Numbered from the stretch's first letter, positions 16,283 through 26,352 are shown. The stretch is 64,000 bases of DNA from Caldimonas mangrovi (GCF_023721835.1 NZ_JAMKFE010000006.1:186001-250000), one strand, 5' to 3'. Made by a program: numbers and translations. The notes: generated by a model from the letters alone, not told the origin.

Positions 16283-16895
16283 AGTCGCAGTAGCGCGCCA
16301 CCTGACACTTCCAGCACAGCGGTTTGCGCGCGACGCACACGTAGCGCCCGTGCAAGATCAACCAGTGATGCGCATCGACGAGGTAGTCGGCCGGCACGCG
16401 CCGCAGCAGCGCCAGTTCCACCTGCAGCGGGTTCTTGCCAGGCGCGAGGCCGGTACGGTTGCCGACGCGGAAGATGTGCGTGTCCACTGCCATCGTCGGC
16501 TCGCCGAAGGCGACGTTGAGCACGACGTTGGCCGTTTTCCGGCCGACACCGGGCAGCGCTTCGAGTTCTTCGCGCGTGCGCGGTACCTCGCCGCCATGCC
16601 GCTCGACGAGGATGCGGCAGGTCTCCATCAAGTGCTTGGCCTTGCTGCGGTACAACCCGATCGTCTTGATGTACTCGCACAACCGGTCGTGCCCCAGTTC
16701 GAGCAGCTTGCGGGGGGAGTTCGCGACTGGAAAGAGCTTGCGCGTGGCCTTGTTGACGCCCACGTCGGTGGCCTGGGCCGACAGCAGCACGGCCGTCAGC
16801 AACTCGAACACGCTGGTGTACTCGAGCTCGGTGTTGGGCTGCGGGTTCGCCGCCTTCAGGGTGGCGAAGAATGGTTCGATGTCTTGCGCGCGCAT
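16254..16895 (-). CDS. nth: Endonuclease III
   Basis: Base-excision DNA glycosylase/AP lyase for oxidised pyrimidines, 213 residues. The helix-hairpin-helix ALPGVGRKTANVVL contains the catalytic Lys, and VDTHIFRVGNR the catalytic Asp. The C-terminal [4Fe-4S] ligand spacing is C-x6-C-x2-C-x5-C. Start MRAQDIEPFF at 16895. It lies 18 nt after the RnfB-like gene and is probably co-transcribed. Confidence 0.96.
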   Translation of the reverse strand: MRAQDIEPFFATLKAANPQPNTELEYTSVFELLTAVLLSAQATDVGVNKATRKLFPVANSPRKLLELGHDRLCEYIKTIGLYRSKAKHLMETCRILVERHGGEVPRTREELEALPGVGRKTANVVLNVAFGEPTMAVDTHIFRVGNRTGLAPGKNPLQVELALLRRVPADYLVDAHHWLILHGRYVCVARKPLCWKCQVARYCDFKPKTPPPA

Positions 16896-16913
16896 GGGCG
16901 CGCAGTGTAGCGG

Positions 16914-17582
16914 TCAGCCGGGTTTGCGGCTGCGCTCGCGTGCACGCGCCATCGCTGCCTCGATCACGGTGCGCTTGCGGTCGAGCTGTTCCGGGTCGGT
17001 CAGCTTCGATTCGACGGCCAGATTCTCCAGCTTGCGTTGCGCCTTGGCGGCCAGCCGTTCGTCGTTTTCCTGCTTGTCGCGCTCGACGCGCAGGCGGTGC
17101 CAGGCGTAGCGCTGGCGTGCCTCGTCGGCTTCGGGCCGGCTCCAGGCCTGCCAGCCGCTGCGGCCCGGGGTTGCGTCCACCAGCGAGATGCAGTCGACCG
17201 GGCACACCGGGATGCACAGCTCGCAGCCGGTGCACAGCGGGTCGATCACCGTGTGCATCTGCTTGTTGGCGCCGACGATCGCATCGACCGGACAGGCCTT
17301 GATGCACAAAGTACAGCCGATGCACCAGTCCTCGTCGATCACGGCCAGTTGGCGCGCCCCTTCGCGGCCGCAGGCCGGATCGAGCGGCAGTGCAGGGCGG
17401 CCGGTCAGCCCGGCAAGCCGCACCACGCCCTCGGCTCCGCCGGGCGGGCAGCGGTTGATCTCCGACTCGCCGCGTGCAATCGCCTCGGCATAGCTGCGGC
17501 AGTCCGGGTAGCCACAGCGCGTGCACTGCGTTTGGGGCAGCAGCGCGTCGATCGCATCGGCACAGGGAACGGGACGGGACAT
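16914..17582 (-). CDS. rsxB: RnfB/RsxB-like ferredoxin
   Basis: A 222-residue iron-sulphur protein. An N-terminal Fe4S domain (CTRCGYPDC with a later Cys) is followed by two ferredoxin clusters, CIGCTLCIKACPVD and CTGCELCIPVCPVD. The last 70 residues are a charged helical tail (ERDKQENDERLAAKAQRKLE). RnfB proteins normally begin with a membrane helix; this one starts directly at the Fe4S domain, so it is soluble or attaches through a partner. No other rnf gene is in view. It lies upstream of nth, as rnf genes do in enterobacteria. Confidence 0.87.
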   Translation of the reverse strand: MSRPVPCADAIDALLPQTQCTRCGYPDCRSYAEAIARGESEINRCPPGGAEGVVRLAGLTGRPALPLDPACGREGARQLAVIDEDWCIGCTLCIKACPVDAIVGANKQMHTVIDPLCTGCELCIPVCPVDCISLVDATPGRSGWQAWSRPEADEARQRYAWHRLRVERDKQENDERLAAKAQRKLENLAVESKLTDPEQLDRKRTVIEAAMARARERSRKPG

Positions 17583-17596
17583 CTTTCGAGTGTCGG

Positions 17597-17624
17597 AAAA
17601 CGACAAAGGCGCCGCAAGGGCGCC
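17597..17624 (-). terminator. Rho-independent terminator of phaZ
   Basis: Minus-strand hairpin GGCGCC-CTTGC-GGCGCC followed by TTTGTCGTTTT, 20 nt after the phaZ stop. It separates phaZ from the RnfB-like gene. Confidence 0.75.
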
Positions 17625-17644
17625 AATGTACCGCGGCGGGCGGC

Positions 17645-18886
17645 TCACTTCTCGTGGCGGGCGATGAAGTCGCGTACGACCGGGTAGACCTTCTCGCGCC
17701 AGCGACGCCCCGAGAAGATGCCGTAGTGGCCCGCACCTTCGACCATGTAGTGCGGCTGCTCCTTCTTTGGGATGCCGGTGCACAGGTCGTGGGCCACCCG
17801 CGTCTGGCCGGCGCCGGAGATGTCGTCGAGCTCGCCTTCCACCGTCAGCAGTGCGGTGGTCTTGATGTCCTGCGGGCGCACCAGCTCGCCGCGCACGCGC
17901 CAGGTGCCGTTGACGAGTGCGAAATCCTGAAACACGGTCTTGATGGTGTCGAGGTAGTACTCGGCCGGCATGTCGAGCACGGCGTTGTACTCGTCGTAGA
18001 ACTTGCGGTGCGAATCGGCGCTGTCGTCATCGCCGCGCACCAGGTCCAGGAAGTAGTCGTAGTGCGAACTGAGATGGCGGTCCGGGTTCATCGCGACGAA
18101 GCCCGTATGCTGCAGGAAGCCCGGGTAGACGCGCCGGCCGGCGCCGGGGTAGTTCGGCGGCACGCGGTAGATCACGTTGTTCTCGAACCACTCGTAGCTC
18201 TTGTTCATCGCCAGGTTGTTGACGGCGGTCGGGCTCTTGCGGGCATCGATGGGGCCGCCCATCATCGTCATGGTGCGCGGCGTTGCCTCGCCGCGGCTGG
18301 CCATCAGCGAGATCGCGGCGAACACCGGCACGGTGGGTTGGCACACCGATATCACATGGACATGCGGGCCGATGTGACGGATGAACTCCTCGACGTAACC
18401 GACGTAGTCGTCCAGGTGGAACGGGCCGGCGTCAAGCGGCACCATGCGGGCGTCCACCCAGTCGGTGATGTAGACCTTGTGGTCACGCAACAGCATGCGC
18501 ACCGTATCGCGCAGCAGCGTCGCATGGTGTCCGGACAGGGGCGCCACCACCAGCACGGTCGGCTGCGCCTTCATCTTCGGCAGCAGTTTCGCTTCGTCAG
18601 TGAAGCGCTTGAAGCGCAGCAATCGGCAGAACGGCTTGCTGACGGCCACTTGCTCCTGCACGGCGACATCGACGCCGTTCACCTGCACCGACGTGATGTC
18701 GAAGGCGGGCTTCTCGTACTCCTTCGACAGCCGGTGCATCAGGTCGAAGCCCGCCGCGACGCGGTCAGCGCCGATCGTATGCGTGAAGGGCGACATCGGG
18801 TGGCTGTAGAGCTTGGCCGAGGCACTCGCGAACTCGGCAAAGGGGCTCAGCAGAGCACGCTGGGTTTCGTACAGTTGGTACAGCAT
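17645..18886 (-). CDS. phaZ: Intracellular polyhydroxybutyrate depolymerase
   Basis: A 413-residue intracellular depolymerase that mobilises stored polyhydroxybutyrate. The nucleophile elbow reads VISVCQPTVP with Cys at 182, the position used by the Ralstonia PhaZa1 type (Cys183), in place of a Ser lipase box. The C-terminal VEGAGHYGIFSGRRW supplies the His. No signal peptide is present, consistent with granule location. AAGGGA precedes the ATG at 18886. It is monocistronic, bounded by terminators. It shows that the organism stores PHB. Confidence 0.94.
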   Translation of the reverse strand: MLYQLYETQRALLSPFAEFASASAKLYSHPMSPFTHTIGADRVAAGFDLMHRLSKEYEKPAFDITSVQVNGVDVAVQEQVAVSKPFCRLLRFKRFTDEAKLLPKMKAQPTVLVVAPLSGHHATLLRDTVRMLLRDHKVYITDWVDARMVPLDAGPFHLDDYVGYVEEFIRHIGPHVHVISVCQPTVPVFAAISLMASRGEATPRTMTMMGGPIDARKSPTAVNNLAMNKSYEWFENNVIYRVPPNYPGAGRRVYPGFLQHTGFVAMNPDRHLSSHYDYFLDLVRGDDDSADSHRKFYDEYNAVLDMPAEYYLDTIKTVFQDFALVNGTWRVRGELVRPQDIKTTALLTVEGELDDISGAGQTRVAHDLCTGIPKKEQPHYMVEGAGHYGIFSGRRWREKVYPVVRDFIARHEK

Positions 18887-19073
18887 CGATCGTTCCCTTT
18901 CAGATCGGCGGCTCGACGGGTCCGACAGTCGTTGCAAGTTGCATGCGCGACCCGGTCCCGTTGCTGCGATGCACCATTCTACGGAGGGTGACCGCTTGTT
19001 TGCTTGCTGCGAACCGCGGAGTAACCCCGAGAACCCGGACATTTATCTGCAGATGCGCCGCAGTTCAGGAATG

Positions 19074-19100
19074 AAAAAAGGGGCCTGCGCCCCTTTTTTT
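19074..19100 (-). terminator. Bidirectional rho-independent terminator
   Basis: GGGGC-CTGC-GCCCC flanked by A6 and T7, so it works on both strands. It ends the aminotransferase transcript 23 nt after its stop; no plus-strand gene reads into it. Confidence 0.88.
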
Positions 19101-19122
19101 CGTGAAATCTTCCGCAGCCTGC

Positions 19123-20322
19123 TCACGAAACCTTGGCCACTGCGTCGACCACGTAGTCGATGTTCTTGCTGTTCAGTGCCGCCACGCAAATGCGGCCGGA
19201 GTCGACACCGTAGACGCCGAACTCGCTGCGCAGCCGCTGCATCTGCTCCTTGGTGAGGCCCGAGTAGCTGAACATGCCTTTCTGCTGGGTGATGAAGCTC
19301 ATGTCCTGCCGGATGCCCGCCGCCTGGAGTTTCTCGACCAGCGTGGTGCGCATCTGCTTGATGCGCACGCGCATCTCGGCCAGTTCCTGCTCCCACTGCT
19401 TGCGCAATTCGGGGGTCGTCAGCACGGTGGCGACCACCTGCGCGCCGTGGATCGGCGGGTTGGAGTAGTTGGTGCGGATCACGCGCTTGAGCTGGCTCAG
19501 GACCCGCTCGGCCTCTTCCTTGCTCGCGGCCACCACGCTGAGGGCGCCGACGCGCTCGCCATACAGCGAGAAGCTTTTCGAGAACGAGGTCGACACGAAG
19601 ATGTCGAGTCCGGCGTCCATGAACAGGCCGATCACTGCGCCGTCTTCGGCAATGCCTTCGCCGAAGCCCTGGTACGCCATGTCGAGGAAGGGCACCAGGT
19701 TGCGCGTCTTGACCGTCTCGATGACCTGTTTCCATTGCTCGAGCGTCAGGTCGTAACCAGTCGGGTTGTGGCAGCAGGCGTGCAGCACGACGATGGTGCG
19801 GGCGGACGCTGCCTCGAGCGCTGCCAGCATGCCTTCGAAGTCGATCCCGCGCTTGGCCGCGTCATAGTACGGATACGTCGCGACGGGAAAACCAGCCGCC
19901 TCGAACAACGCACGGTGGTTCTCCCAGCTCGGATCGCTGATCAGCACTTTCGCGTTCGGATCGACCTTCTTCAGGAAGTCGGCACCGACCTTCAGCCCAC
20001 CGGTGCCGCCCAGCCCTTGCACAGTGGCGATGCGGCCGGCCTTGACAGCCCCGCTGTCGGCCCCAAATACAAGTCCCTGCACGGCCTTGTCGTACGCCGC
20101 GATGCCGTCGATCGGCAGATAGCCACGGGCTTTCGGCGCCTCGAGCATCTGCTTCTCGGCGGCAGCGACGCATTTCAGCAAAGGCAGTTTGCCGTTGTCG
20201 TCGTAGTACACGCCGACGCCCAGGTTCACCTTGTTCGGGTTCGGGTCGGCGTTGAATTGTTCGTTGAGACCCAGGATCGGGTCGCGCGGGGCCATTTCGA
20301 CAGCGGCGAAGAGCGAGGCCAT
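19123..20322 (-). CDS. tyrB: Aromatic/aspartate aminotransferase (class I)
   Basis: PLP enzyme of 399 residues moving amino groups between aromatic amino acids or aspartate and 2-oxoglutarate. The PLP Lys lies in STSFSKSFSLYGERVGAL; CCHNPTGYDLT and the C-terminal SGRICVAALN (substrate Arg) are also seen. AspC and TyrB cannot be separated firmly by motif; TyrB is the usual label for this betaproteobacterial group. A 115-nt gap separates it from divergent uvrB. Confidence 0.88.
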   Translation of the reverse strand: MASLFAAVEMAPRDPILGLNEQFNADPNPNKVNLGVGVYYDDNGKLPLLKCVAAAEKQMLEAPKARGYLPIDGIAAYDKAVQGLVFGADSGAVKAGRIATVQGLGGTGGLKVGADFLKKVDPNAKVLISDPSWENHRALFEAAGFPVATYPYYDAAKRGIDFEGMLAALEAASARTIVVLHACCHNPTGYDLTLEQWKQVIETVKTRNLVPFLDMAYQGFGEGIAEDGAVIGLFMDAGLDIFVSTSFSKSFSLYGERVGALSVVAASKEEAERVLSQLKRVIRTNYSNPPIHGAQVVATVLTTPELRKQWEQELAEMRVRIKQMRTTLVEKLQAAGIRQDMSFITQQKGMFSYSGLTKEQMQRLRSEFGVYGVDSGRICVAALNSKNIDYVVDAVAKVS

Positions 20323-20437
20323 GTGGAGTCAGTCCTTGTCAGTGGAGTGGCACGGGTAGTTGGGCTAATCTAGTCGGCTTCCCCCGCCGCCCGGAGGCAA
20401 GGGATAACCCGCATTTTAGGCTGTTGCCTCTATCCTC

Positions 20438-22525
20438 ATGTCGGAAGTTCTCACCGAAGTCACCGCGCTCGACGAAAACCGCTTCGTCCGCTTCCCCGAT
20501 TCGCCTTTCCAGCTGTACCAGCCGTATCTGCCGGCCGGTGACCAGCCCACGGCCATCGATCAGCTGGTCGAGGGTGTGCAAGACGGGCTGAGCTTCCAGA
20601 CGCTGCTGGGGGTGACCGGCTCGGGCAAGACCTTCACAATGGCCAATGTCATTGCCCGGCTCGGCCGGCCGGCCATCGTGTTCGCGCCGAACAAGACGCT
20701 GGCAGCGCAGCTGTACAGCGAGTTCCGCGAGTTCTTTCCGCGCAACGCCGTCGAGTACTTTGTCAGCTACTACGACTACTACCAGCCCGAAGCCTACGTG
20801 CCGCAGCGCGATCTGTTCATCGAGAAGGACAGCTCGATCAACGAGCACATCGAGCAGATGCGGCTGTCCGCGACCAAGAGTTTGCTGGAGCGGCGCGACG
20901 TCGTCATCGTCGCCACGGTGAGCGCGATCTACGGCATCGGCAAGCCCGAGGACTACACCCAGATGCGCCTGATTGCGCGCGTGGGCGACAAGGTGGGCCA
21001 GCGCGATCTGATCGCGCAGCTGATCCGCATGCAGTACACGCGCAACGAGATCGATTTCGGCCGCGGCACCTTCCGTGTGCGCGGCGACACGATTGACGTG
21101 TTCCCCGCCGAACACTCCGAACTCGCGCTGCGCATCGAGCTGTTCGACGACGAGATCGAGTCGCTGGCGCTGCTCGATCCGCTGACAGGTCGCATTCGCC
21201 AGAAGGTGCCGCGGTTCGTGGTCTATCCGTCCAGCCACTATGTGACGCCGCGCGAGCAGGTGCTGCGCGCGATCGACGGCATCAAGGAAGAGTTGCGCAC
21301 ACGGCTCGACGAACTGGTCAAGGCCGGCAAGCTGGTCGAGGCGCAGCGACTCGAGCAGCGCAGTCGCTTCGATCTGGAGATGCTTCAGGAGGTCGGCCAC
21401 TGCAAGGGCATCGAGAACTACACCCGACACCTGTCCGGCGCTGCGCCAGGCGAGCCGCCGCCGACATTGGTCGACTACCTGCCGCCCGATGCGCTGATGT
21501 TCCTCGACGAAAGCCACGTGCTGATCGGCCAGCTCGGCGGCATGTACAACGGTGACCGTGCGCGCAAGACGACGCTGGTCGAGTACGGCTTTCGACTCCC
21601 GAGCGCACTGGACAACCGTCCACTGAAGTTTGAGGAGTTTGAGCGCAAGATGCGTCAGGTGGTCTATGTCTCGGCCACGCCCGCCGACTACGAGAAGCGC
21701 ACCACCGGCCAGGTCGTCGAGCAGGTGGTACGGCCCACGGGCCTCGTCGACCCGACCGTCGAGGTGCGGCCGGCGACACACCAGGTCGACGACGTGCTGC
21801 AGGAGATCCGCGAGCGCCTCGAGGTCAATGAACGCGTGCTGATCACGACGTTGACCAAGCGCATGGCCGAGCAGCTGACCGACTACCTGGCCGACAACGG
21901 GGTCAAGGTGCGCTACCTGCACTCCGACATCGACACCGTCGAGCGGGTGGAGATCCTGCGCGACTTGCGCCTCGGCACGTTCGACGTGCTGGTCGGGATC
22001 AACCTGCTGCGCGAGGGACTGGACATTCCCGAAGTCTCGCTGGTGGCGATCCTCGATGCCGACAAGGAAGGCTTCCTGCGTTCAGAGCGTTCGTTGATCC
22101 AGACGATCGGCCGCGCGGCGCGCAATGTCAACGGGAAGGCCATCCTTTACGCCGACAAGATCACCGACTCGATGCGCCGCGCGATTGACGAGACCGAGCG
22201 CCGCCGTGCCAAGCAGCTCGTGCACAACGCAGCGCAGGGCATCACGCCGCGCAGCGTCAAGAAGCAGGTCAAGGAGCTCATCGACGGCGTGTTCTCGGGG
22301 CAGGAATCGCGCGCCGGCCTCAAGGCGGCCGAGGAGGCCGCCAAGGTCGAAGCGATGTCCGAGAAGGACCTGGGCAAGCGTATCAAGCAGCTCGAGAAGC
22401 AGATGCTCGAGCATGCACGCAACCTCGAGTTCGAGAAGGCCGCCCGCGTGCGCGATCAACTGGCATTGCTGAAGGAGCAGGCCTTCGGCGCCGGCGGCTC
22501 CGACAACGTCGTGCCGCTGCGGTAA
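20438..22525 (+). CDS. uvrB: Excinuclease ABC subunit B
   Basis: DNA damage recognition helicase of nucleotide excision repair, 695 residues. Walker A is [14 protein letters not shown]; the beta-hairpin region contains [12 protein letters not shown]; the helicase motif [31 protein letters not shown] is complete; a UVR domain for UvrA/UvrC contact ends the protein ([24 protein letters not shown]). No SOS box was recognised in the 115-nt upstream gap. Confidence 0.98.
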   Translation: MSEVLTEVTALDENRFVRFPDSPFQLYQPYLPAGDQPTAIDQLVEGVQDGLSFQTLLGVTGSGKTFTMANVIARLGRPAIVFAPNKTLAAQLYSEFREFFPRNAVEYFVSYYDYYQPEAYVPQRDLFIEKDSSINEHIEQMRLSATKSLLERRDVVIVATVSAIYGIGKPEDYTQMRLIARVGDKVGQRDLIAQLIRMQYTRNEIDFGRGTFRVRGDTIDVFPAEHSELALRIELFDDEIESLALLDPLTGRIRQKVPRFVVYPSSHYVTPREQVLRAIDGIKEELRTRLDELVKAGKLVEAQRLEQRSRFDLEMLQEVGHCKGIENYTRHLSGAAPGEPPPTLVDYLPPDALMFLDESHVLIGQLGGMYNGDRARKTTLVEYGFRLPSALDNRPLKFEEFERKMRQVVYVSATPADYEKRTTGQVVEQVVRPTGLVDPTVEVRPATHQVDDVLQEIRERLEVNERVLITTLTKRMAEQLTDYLADNGVKVRYLHSDIDTVERVEILRDLRLGTFDVLVGINLLREGLDIPEVSLVAILDADKEGFLRSERSLIQTIGRAARNVNGKAILYADKITDSMRRAIDETERRRAKQLVHNAAQGITPRSVKKQVKELIDGVFSGQESRAGLKAAEEAAKVEAMSEKDLGKRIKQLEKQMLEHARNLEFEKAARVRDQLALLKEQAFGAGGSDNVVPLR

Positions 22526-22535
22526 TGTGCGACCG

Positions 22536-23789
22536 TCAGCCTGTCTCGGCGGTCTGGCCGAGCAGCGATTCGGTCAACGGGCGCACCTGATAGTGGATCA
22601 CCGCCGCTGCTGCGCCCACCGCCTGGGCCAGCCGCCCGAAGCGCGCCACCTTCACGACGGGTGGCCTCAGGCCGGCCGCTTCGCCATAGCGGGCCAGTTC
22701 CGTCCGGGCTGGCGCGAGCAGCGATTCGCCGAACTCGCAACTGGGGCCGCCGAGCACGATGGTCGCCGGGTCGAAGGCTGCCCACAGGTTCTGCATCAAC
22801 TGGCCGACGTAGGCGCCGGCGCGGTCGAAGGCAGCCTTCAAGGCCGCATCCTGCGCCACGCGCATTGGATCGAACGCCGCGGCCGGCAGGCTGCGCAGCA
22901 AGGCTTGCGAATCCTGCGCGTGGCGCGCCTTGCCCGGACCGAGCACGCTTTCGACAATGGCGCCGAGTCCGACAAAGGCTTCGGTGCAGCCGTTGCGGCC
23001 GCAACTGCAGCGCGGCCCGCGTGCATCAAGTATGGTGTGACCGATCTCACCGGCGAAGCCGCCGAAGCCGGTCAGCAGGCGATCGTTGACGACGATGCCC
23101 GCGCCGACGCCTGTACCCAGTACCAGGAAGACCAGCGGTTCATCCACCGGCCGGTCGACGAACTCAAACTCGCCGAGTGCACCGACGTCTGCATCGTTCT
23201 GCACGTACACCGGCAGGCTGCCGGCCGGGCCGTCGGCGAGCGCCGTACGCAACAGGTCGCGCAACGGCAGTTCCTTCCAGCCGATATTGGGCGCAAAGCG
23301 CAATACGCCGGTGCGGTCGTCCACCGCACCCGGCACGCCGACGCCGATGCCGATCGTCGTGCGTTTGCGCAATTCCGGCTCGCGCAGCAACGCTTCGATC
23401 AGGCCGGCGACTTGGCGGCAGGCCGAAGCGGGGTCGGCCGAATCGATCGGCGTGCTGTTTTCCATCAACACCATGCCGACCAGGTTGGTGGCGACGGCCG
23501 TGGCGGCTCCAAGCCCGATGTCGACACCGATGAAGGCCAGGCGGTGCTCGTCAAGTGTCAGCGGTGTGGGGGGGCGTCCGCTGCCGCGCGCGATCGTGGG
23601 ATCGAGATCCAGTTCGACCAGCCAGCCCTCGTCGATGAGCTCCTGCGAAAGCAGGCTGACGGTGGATTTCGTCAAACCGGTCGAATGGGCCAGATCGGCC
23701 CTTGAACTGCCTGGCGCCTGCCGCACCTGACGCACCAGAGCCATGCGGTTCAGTCGCTTCAGTAACCTGTGGTCGCCGGTGATGGACAT
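22536..23789 (-). CDS. ROK family transcriptional regulator
   Basis: A 417-residue NagC/XylR-type repressor. An N-terminal winged helix (SRADLAHSTGLTKSTVSLLSQELIDEG) is followed by a sugar-kinase-like ROK domain with GVGAGIVVND, EIGHTILD and the zinc motif CSCGRNGC. The inducing sugar is unknown and no sugar transport or catabolism gene is adjacent. It converges on uvrB with a 10-nt gap and is divergent from the phosphatase. Confidence 0.88.
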   Translation of the reverse strand: MSITGDHRLLKRLNRMALVRQVRQAPGSSRADLAHSTGLTKSTVSLLSQELIDEGWLVELDLDPTIARGSGRPPTPLTLDEHRLAFIGVDIGLGAATAVATNLVGMVLMENSTPIDSADPASACRQVAGLIEALLREPELRKRTTIGIGVGVPGAVDDRTGVLRFAPNIGWKELPLRDLLRTALADGPAGSLPVYVQNDADVGALGEFEFVDRPVDEPLVFLVLGTGVGAGIVVNDRLLTGFGGFAGEIGHTILDARGPRCSCGRNGCTEAFVGLGAIVESVLGPGKARHAQDSQALLRSLPAAAFDPMRVAQDAALKAAFDRAGAYVGQLMQNLWAAFDPATIVLGGPSCEFGESLLAPARTELARYGEAAGLRPPVVKVARFGRLAQAVGAAAAVIHYQVRPLTESLLGQTAETG

Positions 23790-23869
23790 GGTTGCGCCGC
23801 TGTCGAAAGCGCCGAATTATGCCGACGCTGCGCCGGCGAGCACATGGTCACGGCCCTAGACTGGCGGTC

Positions 23870-24385
23870 ATGATGTTGTCGAAGCAGTCCTCCGTTGCCT
23901 CCGTTCTTTTCGTCTGCATGGGGAATATTTGCCGATCCCCGACCGCCGAAGGTGTGTTCCGGCGTCTCGTCGAGCAGGCCGGCCTGCAGAATCAAGTGCT
24001 GATCGACTCCGCCGGTACGCACGGTTATCACACCGGTGAGCCGCCCGACCATCGAGCCCAGCGCCATGCCGCCAAGCGCGGCTACGACCTCTGCCGGCTG
24101 CGCGCTCGTCAGGTCTCGGCCGCGGACTTCGAGCGTTTCGACCTGCTGCTCGTGATGGACTGGGTCAACCTGTCCGCGTTGGACGCCGAATGCCCGCCCG
24201 AGCATCGGCACAAGTTGCGGCGACTGATGGAGTTTGCGACCCGGCATGACAACGACGTCGTGCCAGACCCGTACTACGGGGCTCCGCAAGGGTTCGAGAC
24301 AGTGCTCGACTACCTGGAGGATGCGTGTGCCGGCTTGCTGGCCCACCTGATGGAACGCGGCGTGCTGGTCTCAGGAACTTCCTGA
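23870..24385 (+). CDS. Low-molecular-weight protein tyrosine phosphatase
   Basis: A 171-residue cytoplasmic phosphatase. The P-loop C-x5-R-S reads CMGNICRS near residue 17, and the general acid Asp is in DPYYG. Start MMLSKQ at 23870; the second ATG at 23873 is equally possible. Such enzymes often oppose bacterial tyrosine kinases, but this gene is about 11 kb from the exopolysaccharide kinase, so pairing is not supported by position. Confidence 0.92.
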   Translation: MMLSKQSSVASVLFVCMGNICRSPTAEGVFRRLVEQAGLQNQVLIDSAGTHGYHTGEPPDHRAQRHAAKRGYDLCRLRARQVSAADFERFDLLLVMDWVNLSALDAECPPEHRHKLRRLMEFATRHDNDVVPDPYYGAPQGFETVLDYLEDACAGLLAHLMERGVLVSGTS

Positions 24386-24392
24386 GCAAAAC

Positions 24393-24422
24393 TTGACCAA
24401 AAGAGTAGGCTTCAGGTAAAAT
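24393..24422 (+). promoter_or_regulatory. Promoter of the isc operon
   Basis: -35 TTGACC (24393-24398), 18-nt spacer, -10 TAAAAT (24417-24422). It lies 101 nt before iscR, with the predicted IscR operator over the start site. Confidence 0.75.
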
Positions 24423-24443
24423 TCGAGTAAATCAGTCGGAAAC
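24419..24443 (+). promoter_or_regulatory. IscR type-1 operator
   Basis: The core GAGT-AAATC-AGTC matches the type-1 consensus GACT-RWWWY-AGTC at all but one position, with A-rich flanks. It overlaps the -10 and start of the promoter at 24393-24422, the expected position for repression by [2Fe-2S]-IscR. Confidence 0.7.
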
Positions 24444-24522
24444 AACCGAGGGTTTACCCGGGCCACAAGCTGTTTTGGGTTCAACACTTCAGCGCGCAGC
24501 TGAAAGCTTTAAGGAGCTTGCC

Positions 24523-25053
24523 ATGCGTCTCACCACCAAGGGCCGTTTCGCCGTCACCGCCATGATCGATCTCGCGCTGCGCGAGCATCAGGGCCCGGTG
24601 GCGCTGGCCGCCATCAGCCAGCGGCAGCAGATCTCCCTTTCCTATCTCGAACAGCTGTTCGGCAAGTTGCGTCGTCATGAGTTGGTGGAGAGCACCCGTG
24701 GTCCCGGCGGCGGCTACTCGCTCGGCCGCAAGGCGGAGGAAATCACCGTAGCAGACATCATTGTGGCGGTCGACGAGCCGATCGACGCGACCGGTTGCGG
24801 CGGCAAGGAAAACTGCATGAGCGACCAGGGCCGCTGCATGACGCACGACCTCTGGGCCAGCCTGAACGCAAAAATGATCGAGTATCTCGACTCGATCACG
24901 CTGAAGAAGCTGGTGGAGGACCAACTTGCCCGTGGCATTTCTATCGAGGAGCAGCCAGTCAAGCGGGCCATCTCGAGCCAGCCGGTGGTCAAGCCGATCA
25001 AGGTCAACGCACCCAATTCGGTGTTCGCGCTGGGCAACGCGTTCTCGAAATAA
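24523..25053 (+). CDS. iscR: Iron-sulphur cluster regulator IscR
   Basis: Rrf2-family repressor of its own operon, 176 residues. The N-terminus is MRLTTKGRFAVTAMIDLA, followed by the winged helix and the cluster ligands CGGKENCMSDQGRC (C-x5-C-x5/6-C). AAGGAG lies 7 nt before the ATG at 24523. A short hairpin follows the stop, before iscS. Confidence 0.96.
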   Translation: MRLTTKGRFAVTAMIDLALREHQGPVALAAISQRQQISLSYLEQLFGKLRRHELVESTRGPGGGYSLGRKAEEITVADIIVAVDEPIDATGCGGKENCMSDQGRCMTHDLWASLNAKMIEYLDSITLKKLVEDQLARGISIEEQPVKRAISSQPVVKPIKVNAPNSVFALGNAFSK

Positions 25054-25069
25054 GGCCCGAGTGCGGGCC
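25054..25069 (+). promoter_or_regulatory. Hairpin in the iscR-iscS gap
   Basis: GGCCCG-AGTG-CGGGCC begins immediately after the iscR stop. T-rich sequence follows only 10 nt later (TCTTTTACCGTTTTTTT), too far for a standard terminator. It could stabilise the iscR end or reduce read-through into iscS. Confidence 0.4.
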
Positions 25070-25131
25070 GCTGCGCGTCTTTTACCGTTTTTTTGCCAGC
25101 CGGGGCCTGCAAGGCTCCTGACGCAAGCATC

Positions 25132-26352
25132 ATGGACATGACTCCCCACTTCCCGATCTACATGGATTACGGCGCCACCACGCCGGTCGACCCGCGCGTG
25201 GTCGATGCCATGATTCCCTGGCTGCGAGAACACTTCGGCAATCCTGCCTCGCGTAGCCATGCGTGGGGGTGGGAGGCGGAAGCCGCTGTCGAGAAGGCGC
25301 GCGAGCAGGTGGCGCAATTGATTGGCGCGGATCCGCGCGAGATCGTCTGGACGTCCGGCGCGACCGAGTCGAACAACTTGGCATTGAAGGGCGCAGCGCA
25401 TTTCTACAAGAGCAAGGGCAAGCATCTCGTCACGGTCAAGACCGAGCACAAGGCCGTGCTCGACACCTGCCGCGAACTGGAGCGTCAGGGTTTCGAGGTG
25501 ACCTATCTCGATGTCCAGGAAGACGGCCTGCTCGATCTGGAGCGTTTCAAGGCCGCGTTGCGCCCGGACACGATCCTGGCTTCGGTGATGTTCGTCAACA
25601 ACGAGATCGGCGTGGTTCAGGACATTCCCGCCATCGGCGCACTTTGCCGTGAGCGCGGCATCATCTTCCACGTCGATGCGGCGCAGGCCACCGGGAAAGT
25701 CGAGTTTGACCTCTCGAAGCTGCTGGTCGACCTGATGAGCCTGGCCTCGCACAAGACCTACGGCCCCAAGGGCATTGGTGCACTATACGTGCGGCGCAAG
25801 CCTCGCGTGCGTCTCGAGGCCCAGATGCACGGTGGCGGCCATGAGCGCGGCATGCGTTCGGGCACCTTGCCGACGCACCAGATCGTGGGCATGGGCGAGG
25901 CCTTCCGCATCGCGCGCGAGGAGATGGGCACCGAGGCCGAACGCATTCGCATGCTCCAGCAGCGCCTGCTGAACGGACTGAAGGACATAGAGCAGGTCTT
26001 CATCAACGGGCACCTGGAGCGCCGGGTGCCGCACAACGTCAACGCGTCGTTCAACTTTGTCGAAGGCGAATCGCTGATCATGGGCATCAAGGGCATTGCG
26101 GTGTCTTCCGGCTCGGCCTGCACCTCGGCCAGCCTGGAGCCCAGCTACGTGCTGCGGGCACTCGGCCGCAGCGACGAGTTGGCGCATTCGTCCCTGCGCA
26201 TGACGATCGGCCGCTTCACGACCGAGGAAGAGATCGACTATGCCGTCAGCACGCTGAAAGACCGCGTCTCCAAGCTGCGCGAACTGTCGCCGCTGTGGGA
26301 GATGTACAAGGACGGCATCGATCTCAGCACCATCCAATGGACCGCGCACTGA
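25132..26352 (+). CDS. iscS: Cysteine desulphurase IscS
   Basis: PLP enzyme that takes sulphur from cysteine and hands it to IscU, 406 residues. PLP Lys is in [14 protein letters not shown]; the mobile-loop Cys is in [17 protein letters not shown]; the C-terminal IscU-docking tail ends [21 protein letters not shown]. Start MDMTPHFP at 25132 or the ATG two codons later. Second gene of the isc operon. Confidence 0.97.
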   Translation: MDMTPHFPIYMDYGATTPVDPRVVDAMIPWLREHFGNPASRSHAWGWEAEAAVEKAREQVAQLIGADPREIVWTSGATESNNLALKGAAHFYKSKGKHLVTVKTEHKAVLDTCRELERQGFEVTYLDVQEDGLLDLERFKAALRPDTILASVMFVNNEIGVVQDIPAIGALCRERGIIFHVDAAQATGKVEFDLSKLLVDLMSLASHKTYGPKGIGALYVRRKPRVRLEAQMHGGGHERGMRSGTLPTHQIVGMGEAFRIAREEMGTEAERIRMLQQRLLNGLKDIEQVFINGHLERRVPHNVNASFNFVEGESLIMGIKGIAVSSGSACTSASLEPSYVLRALGRSDELAHSSLRMTIGRFTTEEEIDYAVSTLKDRVSKLRELSPLWEMYKDGIDLSTIQWTAH

